This document shows positions 32,633 through 40,933 of a DNA stretch of 64,000 nucleotides, piece after piece. Source of the DNA: SP197 sp965242595 (GTDB taxonomy: Bacteria; Pseudomonadota; Alphaproteobacteria; SP197); contig OZ251464.1 of NCBI GenBank assembly GCA_965242595.1, positions 1 to 64,000 on the forward strand. The letters are read 5' to 3'. A program made the translations under genes and the position numbers. Numbering within the stretch: position 1 is the first letter of the stretch; every line of letters starts with the position of its first letter. The notes beneath the pieces are model-generated. The model had not been told where the DNA came from. It saw only the letters and a program-made list of their open reading frames with translations, and searched no databases.

Positions 32633-34966
32633 ATGGCCAGTTCCAGCGAGACCGCCCTTTCCAGCCGCCTGTTCCCGCCCGAGCTGAAGCCGTGGCTGGC
32701 GCGCCGCGCGCGGCAGCTGGCCGGGGCGGCGGCGCTGGCGGCGGCGGCCTGGCTGGCGCTGGCGCTGGCCAGCCACGATGGCGGCGACGCTTCCTTCAAC
32801 CACGCTACCGGAGCGGCGGCGGCGAATCTGGCGGGCGCGGGCGGGGCGGCCGCAGCCGGCCTGCTGATCGCCTGGTTCGGGCTGGCGGCCTGGCTGGTGC
32901 CGCTGCTGGCCGCCGGCTGGGGGCGCCGTCTGCTGGCCGGCCATGGCGTGGCGCCGGCGCCGTGGCGGGCGCTGGCGGCGATGGCGGCGATGGCGGCGCT
33001 GACGACGGCGCTGGCGCTGGCGGCGGGCGGGGCGGCGGGGGGGATCGCCGGCCTGCTGCTGGCGCCGCCGCTGGCGGGCGAGGGCTGGCTGGCGCCGCTG
33101 CTGGCGCTGGCCGGGCTGGCCGCCCTGGCCTTTGCCGCCGCCCTGCTGCCGGGCGATGCCGCCCGGTCGGTTCGCATGGCGCGCCGGGCCGGGGCCGGCA
33201 TCGCCGCCCTGTGGCGCCGGCGCCCGCCCCGCCGCCGCGCGGGCGAGCCGCAGATCGGCGCCATCGAAGCCGACGAACCCACCGGACCCATGGCCGCGGC
33301 CGACCGGGCGCCCGCCCCGGAGGCCGGGCCGACGCCGGCCGCGACAGCGGCGGAAGGCCGACCCAGGGCGGCCCGGCGCCAGCGGCGGGGCAAGACCGCA
33401 GGGGCCGCCGGGGCCGCGCCCGGCGAGGAGATGGCGGCCGGGGCGGATTTCACCCTGCCGCCCCGCACCCTGCTGACCGAGGCCGACCCGAAAGGGCGCC
33501 GCCAGGTGAGCGCCCAGGACCTGCAGAACAACGCCCGCATGCTGGAAGGCGTGCTGGCCGATTTCCGCGTCCAGGGCGAGATCGTCGAGGTCCGCCCCGG
33601 CCCGGTGGTGACGCTCTACGAGCTGGAGCCGGAGGCCAATGTGCGCGCCAACCGCGTCATCGGGCTGGCCGACGACATCGCCAGGCGCATGTCGGCGCTT
33701 TCCGCCCGCGTCGCCGTGGTGCCGGGCCGCACCGTGCTGGGCATCGAGCTGCCCAACGCCGACCGCGAGACGGTGGCGCTGCGCGAGCTGCTGGAGACGG
33801 AGGATTTCGCCCAGCGCGACCTGAAGCTTCCCATCGCGCTGGGCAAGCGCATCTCCGGCGCGCCGGCGATCGAGGATCTGGCCAAGATGCCCCATCTGCT
33901 GGTGGCCGGCACCACCGGTTCGGGCAAATCGGTGGCGGTCAACGCCATGATCCTCTCCCTGCTCTACCGCATGACGCCCGACGAGTGCCGGCTGATCCTG
34001 ATCGACCCCAAGATGCTGGAGCTGTCCGTCTATGACGACATCCCCCATCTGCTGACGCCGGTGGTGACCGAACCCGGCAAGGCGGTGATGGCGTTGAAAT
34101 GGGCGGTGCGCGAGATGGAGCGGCGCTATCGCGCCATGCAGAAGGTGGGGGTGAGGAACATCGACGGCTTCAACCGGCGCGTGGCCGAGGCGCTGGCGGC
34201 GGGCGGGCCGCTTCACCGCAAGGTGCAGACCGGCTTCGACAGCGAAAGCGGCGAGGCCATCTTCGAACAGGAGACGGTGGCCGAGGCGCCGCTGCCCTAT
34301 ATCGTGGTGGTGGTGGACGAGATGGCGGACCTGATGCTGGTGGCCGGGCGCGATATCGAAGGCGCCATCCAGCGTCTGGCCCAGATGGCGCGGGCGGCCG
34401 GCATCCATCTGGTGATGGCGACCCAGCGCCCCTCGGTGGATGTGATCACCGGCACCATCAAGGCCAATTTCCCCTCGCGCATTTCGTTCCACGTCACCTC
34501 GAAGATCGACAGCCGCACCATCATCGGCGAGATGGGCGCCGAACAGCTGCTGGGCCGGGGCGACATGCTGTTCATGCGCGGCGGCGGCAGGCTGACGCGC
34601 ATCCACGGCCCCTTCGTGGGCGACGACGAGGTGCAGCAGGTGGCCGAGTTCCTGCGCCGCCAGGGCACGCCCGACTATATCGCCGCCGTCACCGAGGAGG
34701 CGCCCGAGGGCGGCGACGACATGGCCGGCGGCGACGGTGGCGACGGCCGGGGGGCGGAAAACAAGGAACAGGCGCTTTACGACCAGGCCGTGTTCCTGGT
34801 CACCCGCGAGCGCAAGGCCTCCACCAGCTTCATCCAGCGCCATCTCAAGATCGGCTACAACCGCGCCGCCACCCTGATCGAGCAGATGGAGCGCGCCGGC
34901 GTGGTGGGCCCCGCCAACCATGTCGGCAAGCGCGAGGTGCTGGCCGGCCCGGCGCCAGAGCTTTAG
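32633..34966 (+). CDS. ftsK: DNA translocase FtsK
   Basis: A 777-residue hexameric ATPase that pumps chromosomal DNA through the division septum. The N-terminal 200 residues form about four membrane segments rich in Ala/Leu, then a basic, Pro/Ala-rich linker (200-275). The motor has G-T-T-G-S-G-K-S (Walker A, about 426), V-V-V-D-E-M-A-D-L (Walker B) and the M-A-T-Q-R-P-S-V-D-V-I-T-G segment. The final 70 residues are the winged-helix gamma domain (S-T-S-F-I-Q-R-H-L-K-I-G-Y-N-R-A-A) that reads KOPS sites. GAGGAGG precedes ATG 32633. Confidence 0.96.
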   Translation: MASSSETALSSRLFPPELKPWLARRARQLAGAAALAAAAWLALALASHDGGDASFNHATGAAAANLAGAGGAAAAGLLIAWFGLAAWLVPLLAAGWGRRLLAGHGVAPAPWRALAAMAAMAALTTALALAAGGAAGGIAGLLLAPPLAGEGWLAPLLALAGLAALAFAAALLPGDAARSVRMARRAGAGIAALWRRRPPRRRAGEPQIGAIEADEPTGPMAAADRAPAPEAGPTPAATAAEGRPRAARRQRRGKTAGAAGAAPGEEMAAGADFTLPPRTLLTEADPKGRRQVSAQDLQNNARMLEGVLADFRVQGEIVEVRPGPVVTLYELEPEANVRANRVIGLADDIARRMSALSARVAVVPGRTVLGIELPNADRETVALRELLETEDFAQRDLKLPIALGKRISGAPAIEDLAKMPHLLVAGTTGSGKSVAVNAMILSLLYRMTPDECRLILIDPKMLELSVYDDIPHLLTPVVTEPGKAVMALKWAVREMERRYRAMQKVGVRNIDGFNRRVAEALAAGGPLHRKVQTGFDSESGEAIFEQETVAEAPLPYIVVVVDEMADLMLVAGRDIEGAIQRLAQMARAAGIHLVMATQRPSVDVITGTIKANFPSRISFHVTSKIDSRTIIGEMGAEQLLGRGDMLFMRGGGRLTRIHGPFVGDDEVQQVAEFLRRQGTPDYIAAVTEEAPEGGDDMAGGDGGDGRGAENKEQALYDQAVFLVTRERKASTSFIQRHLKIGYNRAATLIEQMERAGVVGPANHVGKREVLAGPAPEL

Positions 34967-35050
34967 GGCCGGCGCGGCCCGACACCGATTCCCCCTTGCC
35001 GCCCGCCCCGGCGGGGCGCACAAGGGGCCGGGCCGCCTTCCGGACGCGTC

Positions 35051-35974
35051 ATGTTCCAGATCTACCTGCCGATCGCGGAGATGTCCGTCGACATCTTCCT
35101 GCTGCTGGGCATGGGCGGCATGGTCGGCTTCCTTTCCGGCCTGTTCGGCGTCGGCGGCGGTTTTCTGATGACGCCGCTGCTGATCTTCATCGGCGTGCCG
35201 CCGCCGGTGGCGGTGGGCTCAGAGGTGAATCAGGTGGTGGCGGCCTCGGTTTCCGGCTTCATGGCCCATTGGCGCCGGCGCCAGGTGGATTTCAAGATGG
35301 GGGCGGTGCTGCTGGCCGGCGGTATGGCGGGCTCGGCCTTCGGCGTCTGGCTGTTCGGCATCCTGCGCCAGATCGGCCAGATCGACCTGGTGATCTCGAT
35401 CTCCTATGTCGTCATGCTGGGGGCCATCGGCGCCCTGATGCTGGTGGAGGCCGCCCGCGCCATCCTGCGCCGCCAGACCGGCCAGGGCGCAAGGCGCAAG
35501 GCCCACACCCACCATTGGGGCCACGGCCTGCCCTTCAAGATGCGCTTTCGCACCTCGCGCCTCTATATCAGCGCCCTGCTGCCGGTGGCGCTGGGCTTTC
35601 TGGGCGGGCTGCTGGCCGCCATCATGGGCGTGGGCGGCGGCTTCATGATGGTGCCGGCGATGATCTACCTGCTGGGCATGCCGGTGGGGGTGGTGATCGG
35701 CACCTCGCTGTTCCAGATCACCTTCGTCACCGCCACCGCCACCTTTCTGCACGCCACCGGCACCCAGACCGTGGACGTGCTGCTGGCCGGCCTGCTGACC
35801 CTGGGCGCGGTGATCGGCGCCCAGCTGGGCACCCGCGTGGGCGCGGAGCTGCGCGGCGAAGAGCTGCGCGGCCTGCTGGCCCTGGTGGTGCTGGGGGTGG
35901 CGGCAACCCTGCTGTGGCGCCTGGTGGCCCAGCCGGCCAGCCTGTTCACGCTGGCCGTGAGCGGGGCGCCCTGA
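35051..35974 (+). CDS. TauE/SafE-family membrane exporter
   Basis: A 307-residue membrane protein with about 8 hydrophobic segments. Two copies of the family's glycine-rich loop are visible: G-L-F-G-V-G-G-G-F-L-M-T-P near residue 35 and I-M-G-V-G-G-G-F-M-M-V-P near residue 195. TauE/SafE proteins export sulfite, sulfoacetate or related anions; the substrate here is not known. It is followed 1 base later by a TIGR02186 gene. This pair recurs in alphaproteobacteria. Confidence 0.9.
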   Translation: MFQIYLPIAEMSVDIFLLLGMGGMVGFLSGLFGVGGGFLMTPLLIFIGVPPPVAVGSEVNQVVAASVSGFMAHWRRRQVDFKMGAVLLAGGMAGSAFGVWLFGILRQIGQIDLVISISYVVMLGAIGALMLVEAARAILRRQTGQGARRKAHTHHWGHGLPFKMRFRTSRLYISALLPVALGFLGGLLAAIMGVGGGFMMVPAMIYLLGMPVGVVIGTSLFQITFVTATATFLHATGTQTVDVLLAGLLTLGAVIGAQLGTRVGAELRGEELRGLLALVVLGVAATLLWRLVAQPASLFTLAVSGAP

Positions 35975-35975
35975 G

Positions 35976-36731
35976 ATGGCGCGCGCGCCCGCCCGAACGT
36001 TGCTGGCGCTGCTGGCGGCGCTGGCGCTGCTGGCGGCCCGGCCGGCGCCGGCCCAGGAGCTGATCGCCGACCTTTCGCACCACGTGATCGAGATCGCCTC
36101 CGATTTCACGGGCACCGAGCTGCTGGTGTTCGGCGCCATGGAGGGGGAAGGCGACATCGTGGCGGTGGTGCGCGGCCCGCGCGCGGCGGTCACCGTGCGC
36201 AAGAAGGCCCGCATCTTCGGCATCTGGATGAACGCCCAGGCGGCGCGCTTTTCCTCGGTGCCGGGCTTTTACGGCATCGCCGCCACACGGGCGCCGGACG
36301 ACATCGCCGCCATCGAAACCCGCCGCCTGCTGGAGATGGGAACCGACAGCCTGCGGCTGGACCCGGAACCGGGGCTGGACGAGGCCACCGTGGCCGAATT
36401 CCGCGCCGCGCTGGTGGCCACCCGCCAGGCGGAAGGCCTTTTTCCCACCCATGCCGGGCGGGTGGATACGGTGGCGGGGCGGCTGTTCCGGGCGCGCATC
36501 CCCTTTCCCGCCGCGCTGCCCACCGGGCGCTATGTGGCCGATGTCTATCTGATGCGGGACGGACAGGCGGTGGCGGCGCAATCCCTGCCTCTTACGGTGG
36601 CCAAGGCCGGGCTGGGGGCGGCGATCTTCGATTTCGCCCACCGCCAGGGGCCGCTCTATGGCCTGCTTGCGGTGGTGGGCGCGGCGGTGGCAGGCTTTGC
36701 GGCCAACGCCCTGTTCGGCAGGCGCAGGTAA
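35976..36731 (+). CDS. TIGR02186-family membrane-anchored protein
   Basis: A 251-residue protein with a signal peptide (residues 1-25, ending R-P-A-P-A-Q-E-L), a periplasmic domain (I-E-I-A-S-D-F-T-G-T-E-L-L-V-F-G, V-R-K-K-A-R-I-F-G-I-W-M-N) and a C-terminal membrane segment (about 228-246). This fits the alphaproteobacterial family TIGR02186, of unknown function, which is usually encoded beside a TauE/SafE gene as it is here (1-base gap). The pairing suggests it is an accessory subunit or periplasmic partner of that exporter. Confidence 0.87.
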   Translation: MARAPARTLLALLAALALLAARPAPAQELIADLSHHVIEIASDFTGTELLVFGAMEGEGDIVAVVRGPRAAVTVRKKARIFGIWMNAQAARFSSVPGFYGIAATRAPDDIAAIETRRLLEMGTDSLRLDPEPGLDEATVAEFRAALVATRQAEGLFPTHAGRVDTVAGRLFRARIPFPAALPTGRYVADVYLMRDGQAVAAQSLPLTVAKAGLGAAIFDFAHRQGPLYGLLAVVGAAVAGFAANALFGRRR

Positions 36732-36744
36732 GGCGGAGACGGCC

Positions 36745-37257
36745 ATGAGCGGGACCATGAACGGGAACGGCGAAGGGCCACAGCGCAAGCACATCGCCGG
36801 CCAGGTGAAATTCCTGGTGTGCGTGGACGCCTCCGCCCCCAGCAAGGTGGTGCTGCGCTATGCCTGCCGCCGGGCGCGCAACACCGGCGGGCGGGTGGCC
36901 CTGCTGCATGTCATCCCGCCGGCCGATTTCCGCCAGTGGCCGGGGGTGGAAGAGATGATGCGCGAGGAACGGCGGACAGAGGCGGAAAGCCTGATCAACG
37001 AGATGGCGGCCGAGGTGAACGCCTGGGCCGGCATCATGCCGGAGCTGGTGCTGCGCGAAGGGCGGATCGGCGACGAGATCCTGGGCGCCGTGGACGACGA
37101 CCCGGCCATCGATCTGCTGTGCGTGGGCAGCGACCCGGCGGAAGGGCGGGGGCGGCTGGTCTCGTTCCTGGCCGGCCACCTGGCCGGGCGGCTGGCGATT
37201 CCGCTGGTGGTGGTGCCGGGCACGCTGAGCGACGACAAGATCATCGACATCACCTGA
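36745..37257 (+). CDS. universal stress protein (UspA family)
   Basis: A 170-residue single-domain Usp. It has F-L-V-C-V-D-A-S at the first strand, L-L-H-V-I-P-P, and a C-terminal G-S-D-P-A-E-G-R-G-R-L-V-S-F-L-A-G-H-L-A-G-R segment. The usual ATP-binding G-2x-G-9x-G-S/T pattern is only partly kept, so nucleotide binding is uncertain. ATG 36745 is 13 bases behind the TIGR02186 gene, so it is probably the third gene of that operon. The N-terminus (G-T-M-N-G-N-G-E) is extended; ATG 36757 is an alternative start. Confidence 0.85.
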   Translation: MSGTMNGNGEGPQRKHIAGQVKFLVCVDASAPSKVVLRYACRRARNTGGRVALLHVIPPADFRQWPGVEEMMREERRTEAESLINEMAAEVNAWAGIMPELVLREGRIGDEILGAVDDDPAIDLLCVGSDPAEGRGRLVSFLAGHLAGRLAIPLVVVPGTLSDDKIIDIT

Positions 37258-37296
37258 ACCCCCACCGGGCACCCGGAGCGCCGCCGGGGGCCGCCC

Positions 37297-37325
37297 TTGA
37301 CGGCGCCCGCCCGGGCGCCAAATAT
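37297..37325 (+). promoter_or_regulatory. candidate sigma-70 promoter for the Nfu gene
   Basis: TTGACG (37297-37302), a 17-base spacer and AAATAT (37320-37325) stand 35 bases before GTG 37360. The AT-rich -10 patch is clear against the GC background. This supports GTG 37360 over the upstream TTG at 37297, which is part of the -35 element. Confidence 0.4.
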
Positions 37326-37359
37326 GAGGCGCAGCGACGAGACGCCGGGAGGAAGCACC

Positions 37360-37917
37360 GTGTTCATCCAGACCGAGGACACCCCCAACCCGCTGGCCAT
37401 GAAATTCCTGCCGGGGCGCGAGGTGATGGCGGCCGGCACAGCCGATTTCGCCGATCGCGACGCCGCCCGCCGCTCGCCGCTGGCCAGCCGCCTGTTCGAT
37501 CTCCACGGCGTGGAAGGCGTCTTCCTGGGCGCCGACTTCGTCTCGGTCACCAAGAGCGCAGCGGGCGAATGGCAGCTGATGAAGCCCGCCATCCTGGGCG
37601 TCATCATGGAACACTTCGTCACCGGCCGGGCCGTGATCGAGGGCGCGGAGGACATGGCGGCCCAGGAGGCCTTCGCCGCCGCCGACGCCGAGATCGTAGG
37701 CCAGATCAAGGAGCTGCTGGACACCAGGGTGCGCCCGGCGGTGGCCCAGGATGGCGGCGACATCGTCTTCCGTTCCTATCGCGACGGCATCGTCTCCCTG
37801 GTCATGCAGGGCGCCTGCCAGGGCTGCCCCAGCTCCACCATGACCTTGAAGATGGGGATCGAGAACCTGCTGAAGCACTACATCCCGGAGGTGCTCGAGG
37901 TCCGCCCGGTGGCGTGA
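37360..37917 (+). CDS. NifU-like Fe-S scaffold/carrier (Nfu type)
   Basis: A 185-residue protein with the Nfu N-terminal domain (F-I-Q-T-E-D-T-P-N-P-L-A-M-K-F-L-P-G) and the NifU C-terminal domain with the cluster-binding pair C-Q-G-C-P after V-A-Q-D-G-G-D-I. It carries [4Fe-4S] clusters to target enzymes. It begins at GTG 37360, preceded by GGGAGGAAG, exactly at the conserved F-I-Q-T-E start. It may be transcribed alone from the promoter just upstream; the glucosaminidase gene follows in 19 bases. Confidence 0.92.
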   Translation: MFIQTEDTPNPLAMKFLPGREVMAAGTADFADRDAARRSPLASRLFDLHGVEGVFLGADFVSVTKSAAGEWQLMKPAILGVIMEHFVTGRAVIEGAEDMAAQEAFAAADAEIVGQIKELLDTRVRPAVAQDGGDIVFRSYRDGIVSLVMQGACQGCPSSTMTLKMGIENLLKHYIPEVLEVRPVA

Positions 37918-37936
37918 GGGAGGCCGGGCACCCCGA

Positions 37937-38884
37937 ATGCGGAGCGACCGGGCCATGCGGCGCCTCGCCATTCCGGGCGTGGTGGCCCTGGCCGTGGCCG
38001 CGCTGATCTATGGCGCCATCGATCGCTATTCCGCCGGGCCGAACCCGCCGCCACCCCCGCCCGGCCCGGCGCGAGCGCCTGCCGAAGCGAGCGTCTTCGA
38101 GGCCGCCAGCGTCGCCGCCCTGGACGACATGCTGAACGCGGCGGGCTTCAGCCTCGCCGAGGTGCGGGCCGGCGCCGCGCCGGTGCCGCGCCTCTATGTC
38201 GCGGCCATGCCCCGGGATATGGCCGCCATCGCCCAGGGGCCCGAGAAGAAGCGCATCTTCATCAAGCTGATGCTGCCGCTGATCCTGGCCGCCAACGAGC
38301 GCATCCTGGCCGACCGCGCCAGGCTGCTGGAACTGGCCGCGACGGTGCGGGCGGGCGGGCAGCCGGCGGCGGAGGATGCCGCCTGGCTGGGCGAGCTGGC
38401 GGCGCGCCATTACGTGGAGGAGGACGATCTCGAGGCCCTGATCGAAGCGGCGCTCGAACGGGTGGACGCCATCCCGACCTCGCTGGCCCTGGCCCAGGCG
38501 GCCCTGGAATCGGGCTGGGGCACGTCGCGCTTCGTCCATGAGGGCAACGCCGCCTTCGGTCAGCGGTCGTGGAACCAGGCCGAAGGCATGACCCCGGCCG
38601 AACGCCAGGCCGACCAGGACCATGTGGTGAAGTCGTTTTCCGACCTCAGGCAATCGGTCTTCGCCTATCTGGTGAATCTGAACCGGCACCCGGCCTATGA
38701 GCGCCTGCGCCGGCTGCGGGCGGCGCTGCGCGCGCAAGGGCGCCAGCCCGACGGCTGGACGCTGGCCGAAGGCCTGGCCGGCTATGCCGAGGAACCGGAT
38801 TATGTCGGCCGCGTGCGCACCCTGATCCGCCAGAACGCCCTGGCGGATTTCGACCGCGCCCGGCTGGCGGAGCTGGCCGGCTGA
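37937..38884 (+). CDS. Bax-like glucosaminidase-domain protein
   Basis: A 315-residue exported or membrane-anchored protein with one N-terminal hydrophobic segment (about 10-27), a Pro/Ala-rich linker and a C-terminal glucosaminidase domain of the Bax/FlgJ type. The catalytic-Glu segment reads A-L-A-Q-A-A-L-E-S-G-W-G-T-S-R-F, followed by N-A-A-F-G-Q-R-S-W and a V-F-A-Y-L-V-N-L-N-R-H-P-A-Y helix. It should cleave the glycan strands of peptidoglycan. Start could be ATG 37937 or 37955. It is convergent with the deacetylase gene (61-base gap). Confidence 0.88.
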   Translation: MRSDRAMRRLAIPGVVALAVAALIYGAIDRYSAGPNPPPPPPGPARAPAEASVFEAASVAALDDMLNAAGFSLAEVRAGAAPVPRLYVAAMPRDMAAIAQGPEKKRIFIKLMLPLILAANERILADRARLLELAATVRAGGQPAAEDAAWLGELAARHYVEEDDLEALIEAALERVDAIPTSLALAQAALESGWGTSRFVHEGNAAFGQRSWNQAEGMTPAERQADQDHVVKSFSDLRQSVFAYLVNLNRHPAYERLRRLRAALRAQGRQPDGWTLAEGLAGYAEEPDYVGRVRTLIRQNALADFDRARLAELAG

Positions 38885-38945
38885 TTGGGCCGGTTGGCTG
38901 GGCTGGCCGATTCGTCCGCTTGGCGTGTCCGCTTGACGGGCGCCG

Positions 38946-40016
38946 TCAGCCGTCCGGCACCAGGAAGGGCAGGCCCAGCCAGCGAAAACGGCCGTCGCCC
39001 GCAGGCAGCGTGCAATTGATGCGGCTTCTGCCGGGCGGGAAGGGCCGGTCGAGTCGGAGCTCCACGCGGCCAGCGCCCGCCAGCGCAAGCTCGACGGCGG
39101 CGCCGTTGGAGGCGAAGCAGGCCAGCCCCGCCAGCGGCCCCGCCCGCCGATCGACCGTGAAGGCGATGGAGGGCGGATTGGGCGCCCCGGCCGGGATCGC
39201 CATGCCGCCCGGAAGCAGGCCGGTGACCGGCAGCGGCAGGGCTTCCACCACGGTGGCAAAGCGGTCGGGCGCGCCATAGCTCTCGTTGAGGGCGAAGCGG
39301 GGCAGCGCGAACAGGTCGCCGCCGGCCGTCGCCACGCCGGAATGCTGGCCGAAGGCGGCGAGAAAGCCGGCCTGCTTCACCATGGCCGCCAGCTCTGCGC
39401 TGAACTCGCCATAGGGGTAGGCGAACAGCTCTGGCACGAAGCCCAGCTCCCGCTTGAAGCGGGCGGCCATGCGCGCCAGATCCTGACCGATGGCGTCCCG
39501 GTCCATGAAGGCCATATGGCCGTGGGCGGCGCTGTGGGCGCCGATGCCGGCCCCGGCGGCATGGAGCGCGCGCAGTTCGTCCCAGGTGAGCGAGGAGGCG
39601 GCCCGGTCGGGCGCGTCGGTGTTGACGAAGACGGTGAAGGGCAGGCCGGCCGCCAGCAGCCGCGGCGCCGCCTGGGTGGCGATGGAACGGGCGCTGTCGT
39701 CGATGGTGATGGCGACGGCGCGCGGGGGCAAAGGGGCGCCTTCGGCCAGGGCGCGGACGATCTCGTCCAAGGGCAGCACCGTGTAGGGGCCGGCGGCGAG
39801 CGCCTCCAGATGCCGTTCGAACTGATCGAGGCGGATATTGGTGGAGGGCAGGCGATCTTCGCCGAAGCGGTGATACATCAGGATCACCGCCGCCGGCGGC
39901 TCGCCGGCCGTGGCCGGCAGGGCGGCGCCGTTGGACGCAAAGCAGGCCAACAGCGCCAGGGCGAGGGCGCGGACGGGCCTTGCGACCCCGATGCGTGCGA
40001 CCGGCGGGCGGGTCAT
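38946..40016 (-). CDS. polysaccharide deacetylase (NodB-domain) protein
   Basis: A 356-residue exported carbohydrate esterase. The signal region ends in L-A-L-A-L-L-A-C-F, a lipobox-like L-L-A-C, so it may be a lipoprotein. The NodB catalytic elements are I-L-M-Y-H-R-F, T-I-D-D (metal Asp pair), H-S-A-A-H-G-H-M (two His) and F-A-Y-P-Y-G. About 100 extra residues follow the NodB domain. A 9-residue stretch (A-C-F-A-S-N-G-A-A) occurs both in the signal region and in the C-terminal part, with near-identical DNA. It is the last of the minus-strand run starting at 42790. Confidence 0.88.
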   Translation of the reverse strand: MTRPPVARIGVARPVRALALALLACFASNGAALPATAGEPPAAVILMYHRFGEDRLPSTNIRLDQFERHLEALAAGPYTVLPLDEIVRALAEGAPLPPRAVAITIDDSARSIATQAAPRLLAAGLPFTVFVNTDAPDRAASSLTWDELRALHAAGAGIGAHSAAHGHMAFMDRDAIGQDLARMAARFKRELGFVPELFAYPYGEFSAELAAMVKQAGFLAAFGQHSGVATAGGDLFALPRFALNESYGAPDRFATVVEALPLPVTGLLPGGMAIPAGAPNPPSIAFTVDRRAGPLAGLACFASNGAAVELALAGAGRVELRLDRPFPPGRSRINCTLPAGDGRFRWLGLPFLVPDG

Positions 40017-40034
40017 GCGCTCCCAGTGGCGTCG

Positions 40035-40607
40035 TCAGGCCATCATGCCGGCGCCGGCCTCGCGGTCGGTCAGCAGCGGATAGCGGCGCGGGTCGAACAG
40101 CTGATAATGCCACCATTCCCTGGCATACCAATCGAAACCGGCGGCCGTCATGATGCCCAGCAGCAGCAGGCGCCGCGCACGCTGGGCGGGCGCGATGCCG
40201 GGCGCGTCGTGATGGCCGTTTTCGCCCAGCTCGTCCACCGGCCCGCCCATGTCGAACTCGGCGCCCGCGGCATCGGCCAGGGTGAGGTCCACCGCCACGC
40301 CGCGGCTGTGGGGCGAGCCCTTGCGCGGGTCGGCGACATAGCTGGCATCCGGGCAGGCCCGCCACAGCGCCCATTGCGCCTCTACCGGGCGGAAGGCATC
40401 GGCGATCTTCAGCCGCAGCCCCTGCTCGCCGGCCAGGGCGATGGCGCGGGCGAGGCAGGCGGCGGCATCGGGGTGCAGCAGGCAGCGGGGGCGGCGATAG
40501 AGGCGGCGGCGGGCGATGTTGTCGCGGCGCGCGTAGAGCAGGTCCACCTCGACCTGCCAGGCGGGCGGTGCAATCTCCTGCAACGGGGCCATGGTGGCGG
40601 CGCTCAC
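40035..40607 (-). CDS. D-alanyl-D-alanine dipeptidase (VanX/DdpX-like, M15D)
   Basis: A 190-residue zinc peptidase. It has the zinc/substrate motif S-P-H-S-R-G-V-A-V-D-L-T-L and the catalytic E-W-W-H-Y near residue 170, with R-x-x-D upstream in I-A-D-A-F-R-P-V. No signal peptide is seen, so it is cytoplasmic and may recycle D-Ala-D-Ala. The start is taken as GTG 40607, overlapping the tusA stop in GTGA; ATG 40592 is an alternative. Linkage to cell-wall hydrolase genes fits wall turnover. It does not imply glycopeptide resistance, since vanH/vanA partners are absent. Confidence 0.85.
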   Translation of the reverse strand: MSAATMAPLQEIAPPAWQVEVDLLYARRDNIARRRLYRRPRCLLHPDAAACLARAIALAGEQGLRLKIADAFRPVEAQWALWRACPDASYVADPRKGSPHSRGVAVDLTLADAAGAEFDMGGPVDELGENGHHDAPGIAPAQRARRLLLLGIMTAAGFDWYAREWWHYQLFDPRRYPLLTDREAGAGMMA

Positions 40608-40867
40608 GATTTTTGCAGCCGCAGGCGCCAGACATGCCCGCCTTCCGCCTCCGGCGCCAGCGCGAGCACCGCGTGGCCGTGTTCCTTCACCGCCCGCGGC
40701 ACGTTGTGCAGCGGCTCGCCGGCATTGAGCCTGACCTCGGCGATCTGGCCGGAGGCCATGTTTTCGACCAGCAGCTTGGTCTTGACGAAGGTCAGCGGGC
40801 AGACATCGGCGGTGATGTCGAGGAACAGCTCGCAAGGGTCGCAGGGCGCATCGCCGGCATCCGTCAC
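40604..40867 (-). CDS. TusA-family sulfurtransferase-like protein
   Basis: An 87-residue protein of the TusA fold. It has D-I-T-A-D-V-C-P-L-T-F-V-K-T-K-L at residues 17-32, where the single Cys is in the position of the persulfide-forming Cys of TusA (C-P-x-P usually; the second Pro is Thr here, common in the alphaproteobacterial subtype). A second pair of cysteines lies just upstream in P-C-D-P-C. It could relay sulfur or act as a redox/regulatory partner. Its stop overlaps the next gene (GTGA), coupling it to the VanX-like peptidase. Confidence 0.85.
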   Translation of the reverse strand: MTDAGDAPCDPCELFLDITADVCPLTFVKTKLLVENMASGQIAEVRLNAGEPLHNVPRAVKEHGHAVLALAPEAEGGHVWRLRLQKS

Positions 40868-40933
40868 GGCGGGATCTCCTGGAAAGGCGGCGGGCCACGA
40901 TAGCCGGGCACCGCCTGGCCGCGCAATCGCCGC

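Noticed and set aside
31318..33540. A 740-codon minus-strand frame opposite the aminotransferase and ftsK.
   Set aside because: Low-complexity shadow with no recognisable domains; the plus-strand genes are clear.
37297..37359. TTG start for the Nfu gene that would add 21 residues.
   Set aside because: It overlaps a promoter-like TTGACG and the added residues have no family match; GTG 37360 starts at the conserved F-I-Q-T-E.
38885..38945. GTCCGCTTG repeats between the glucosaminidase and deacetylase genes.
   Set aside because: Only two imperfect short copies in a low-complexity stretch; not convincing as an element.
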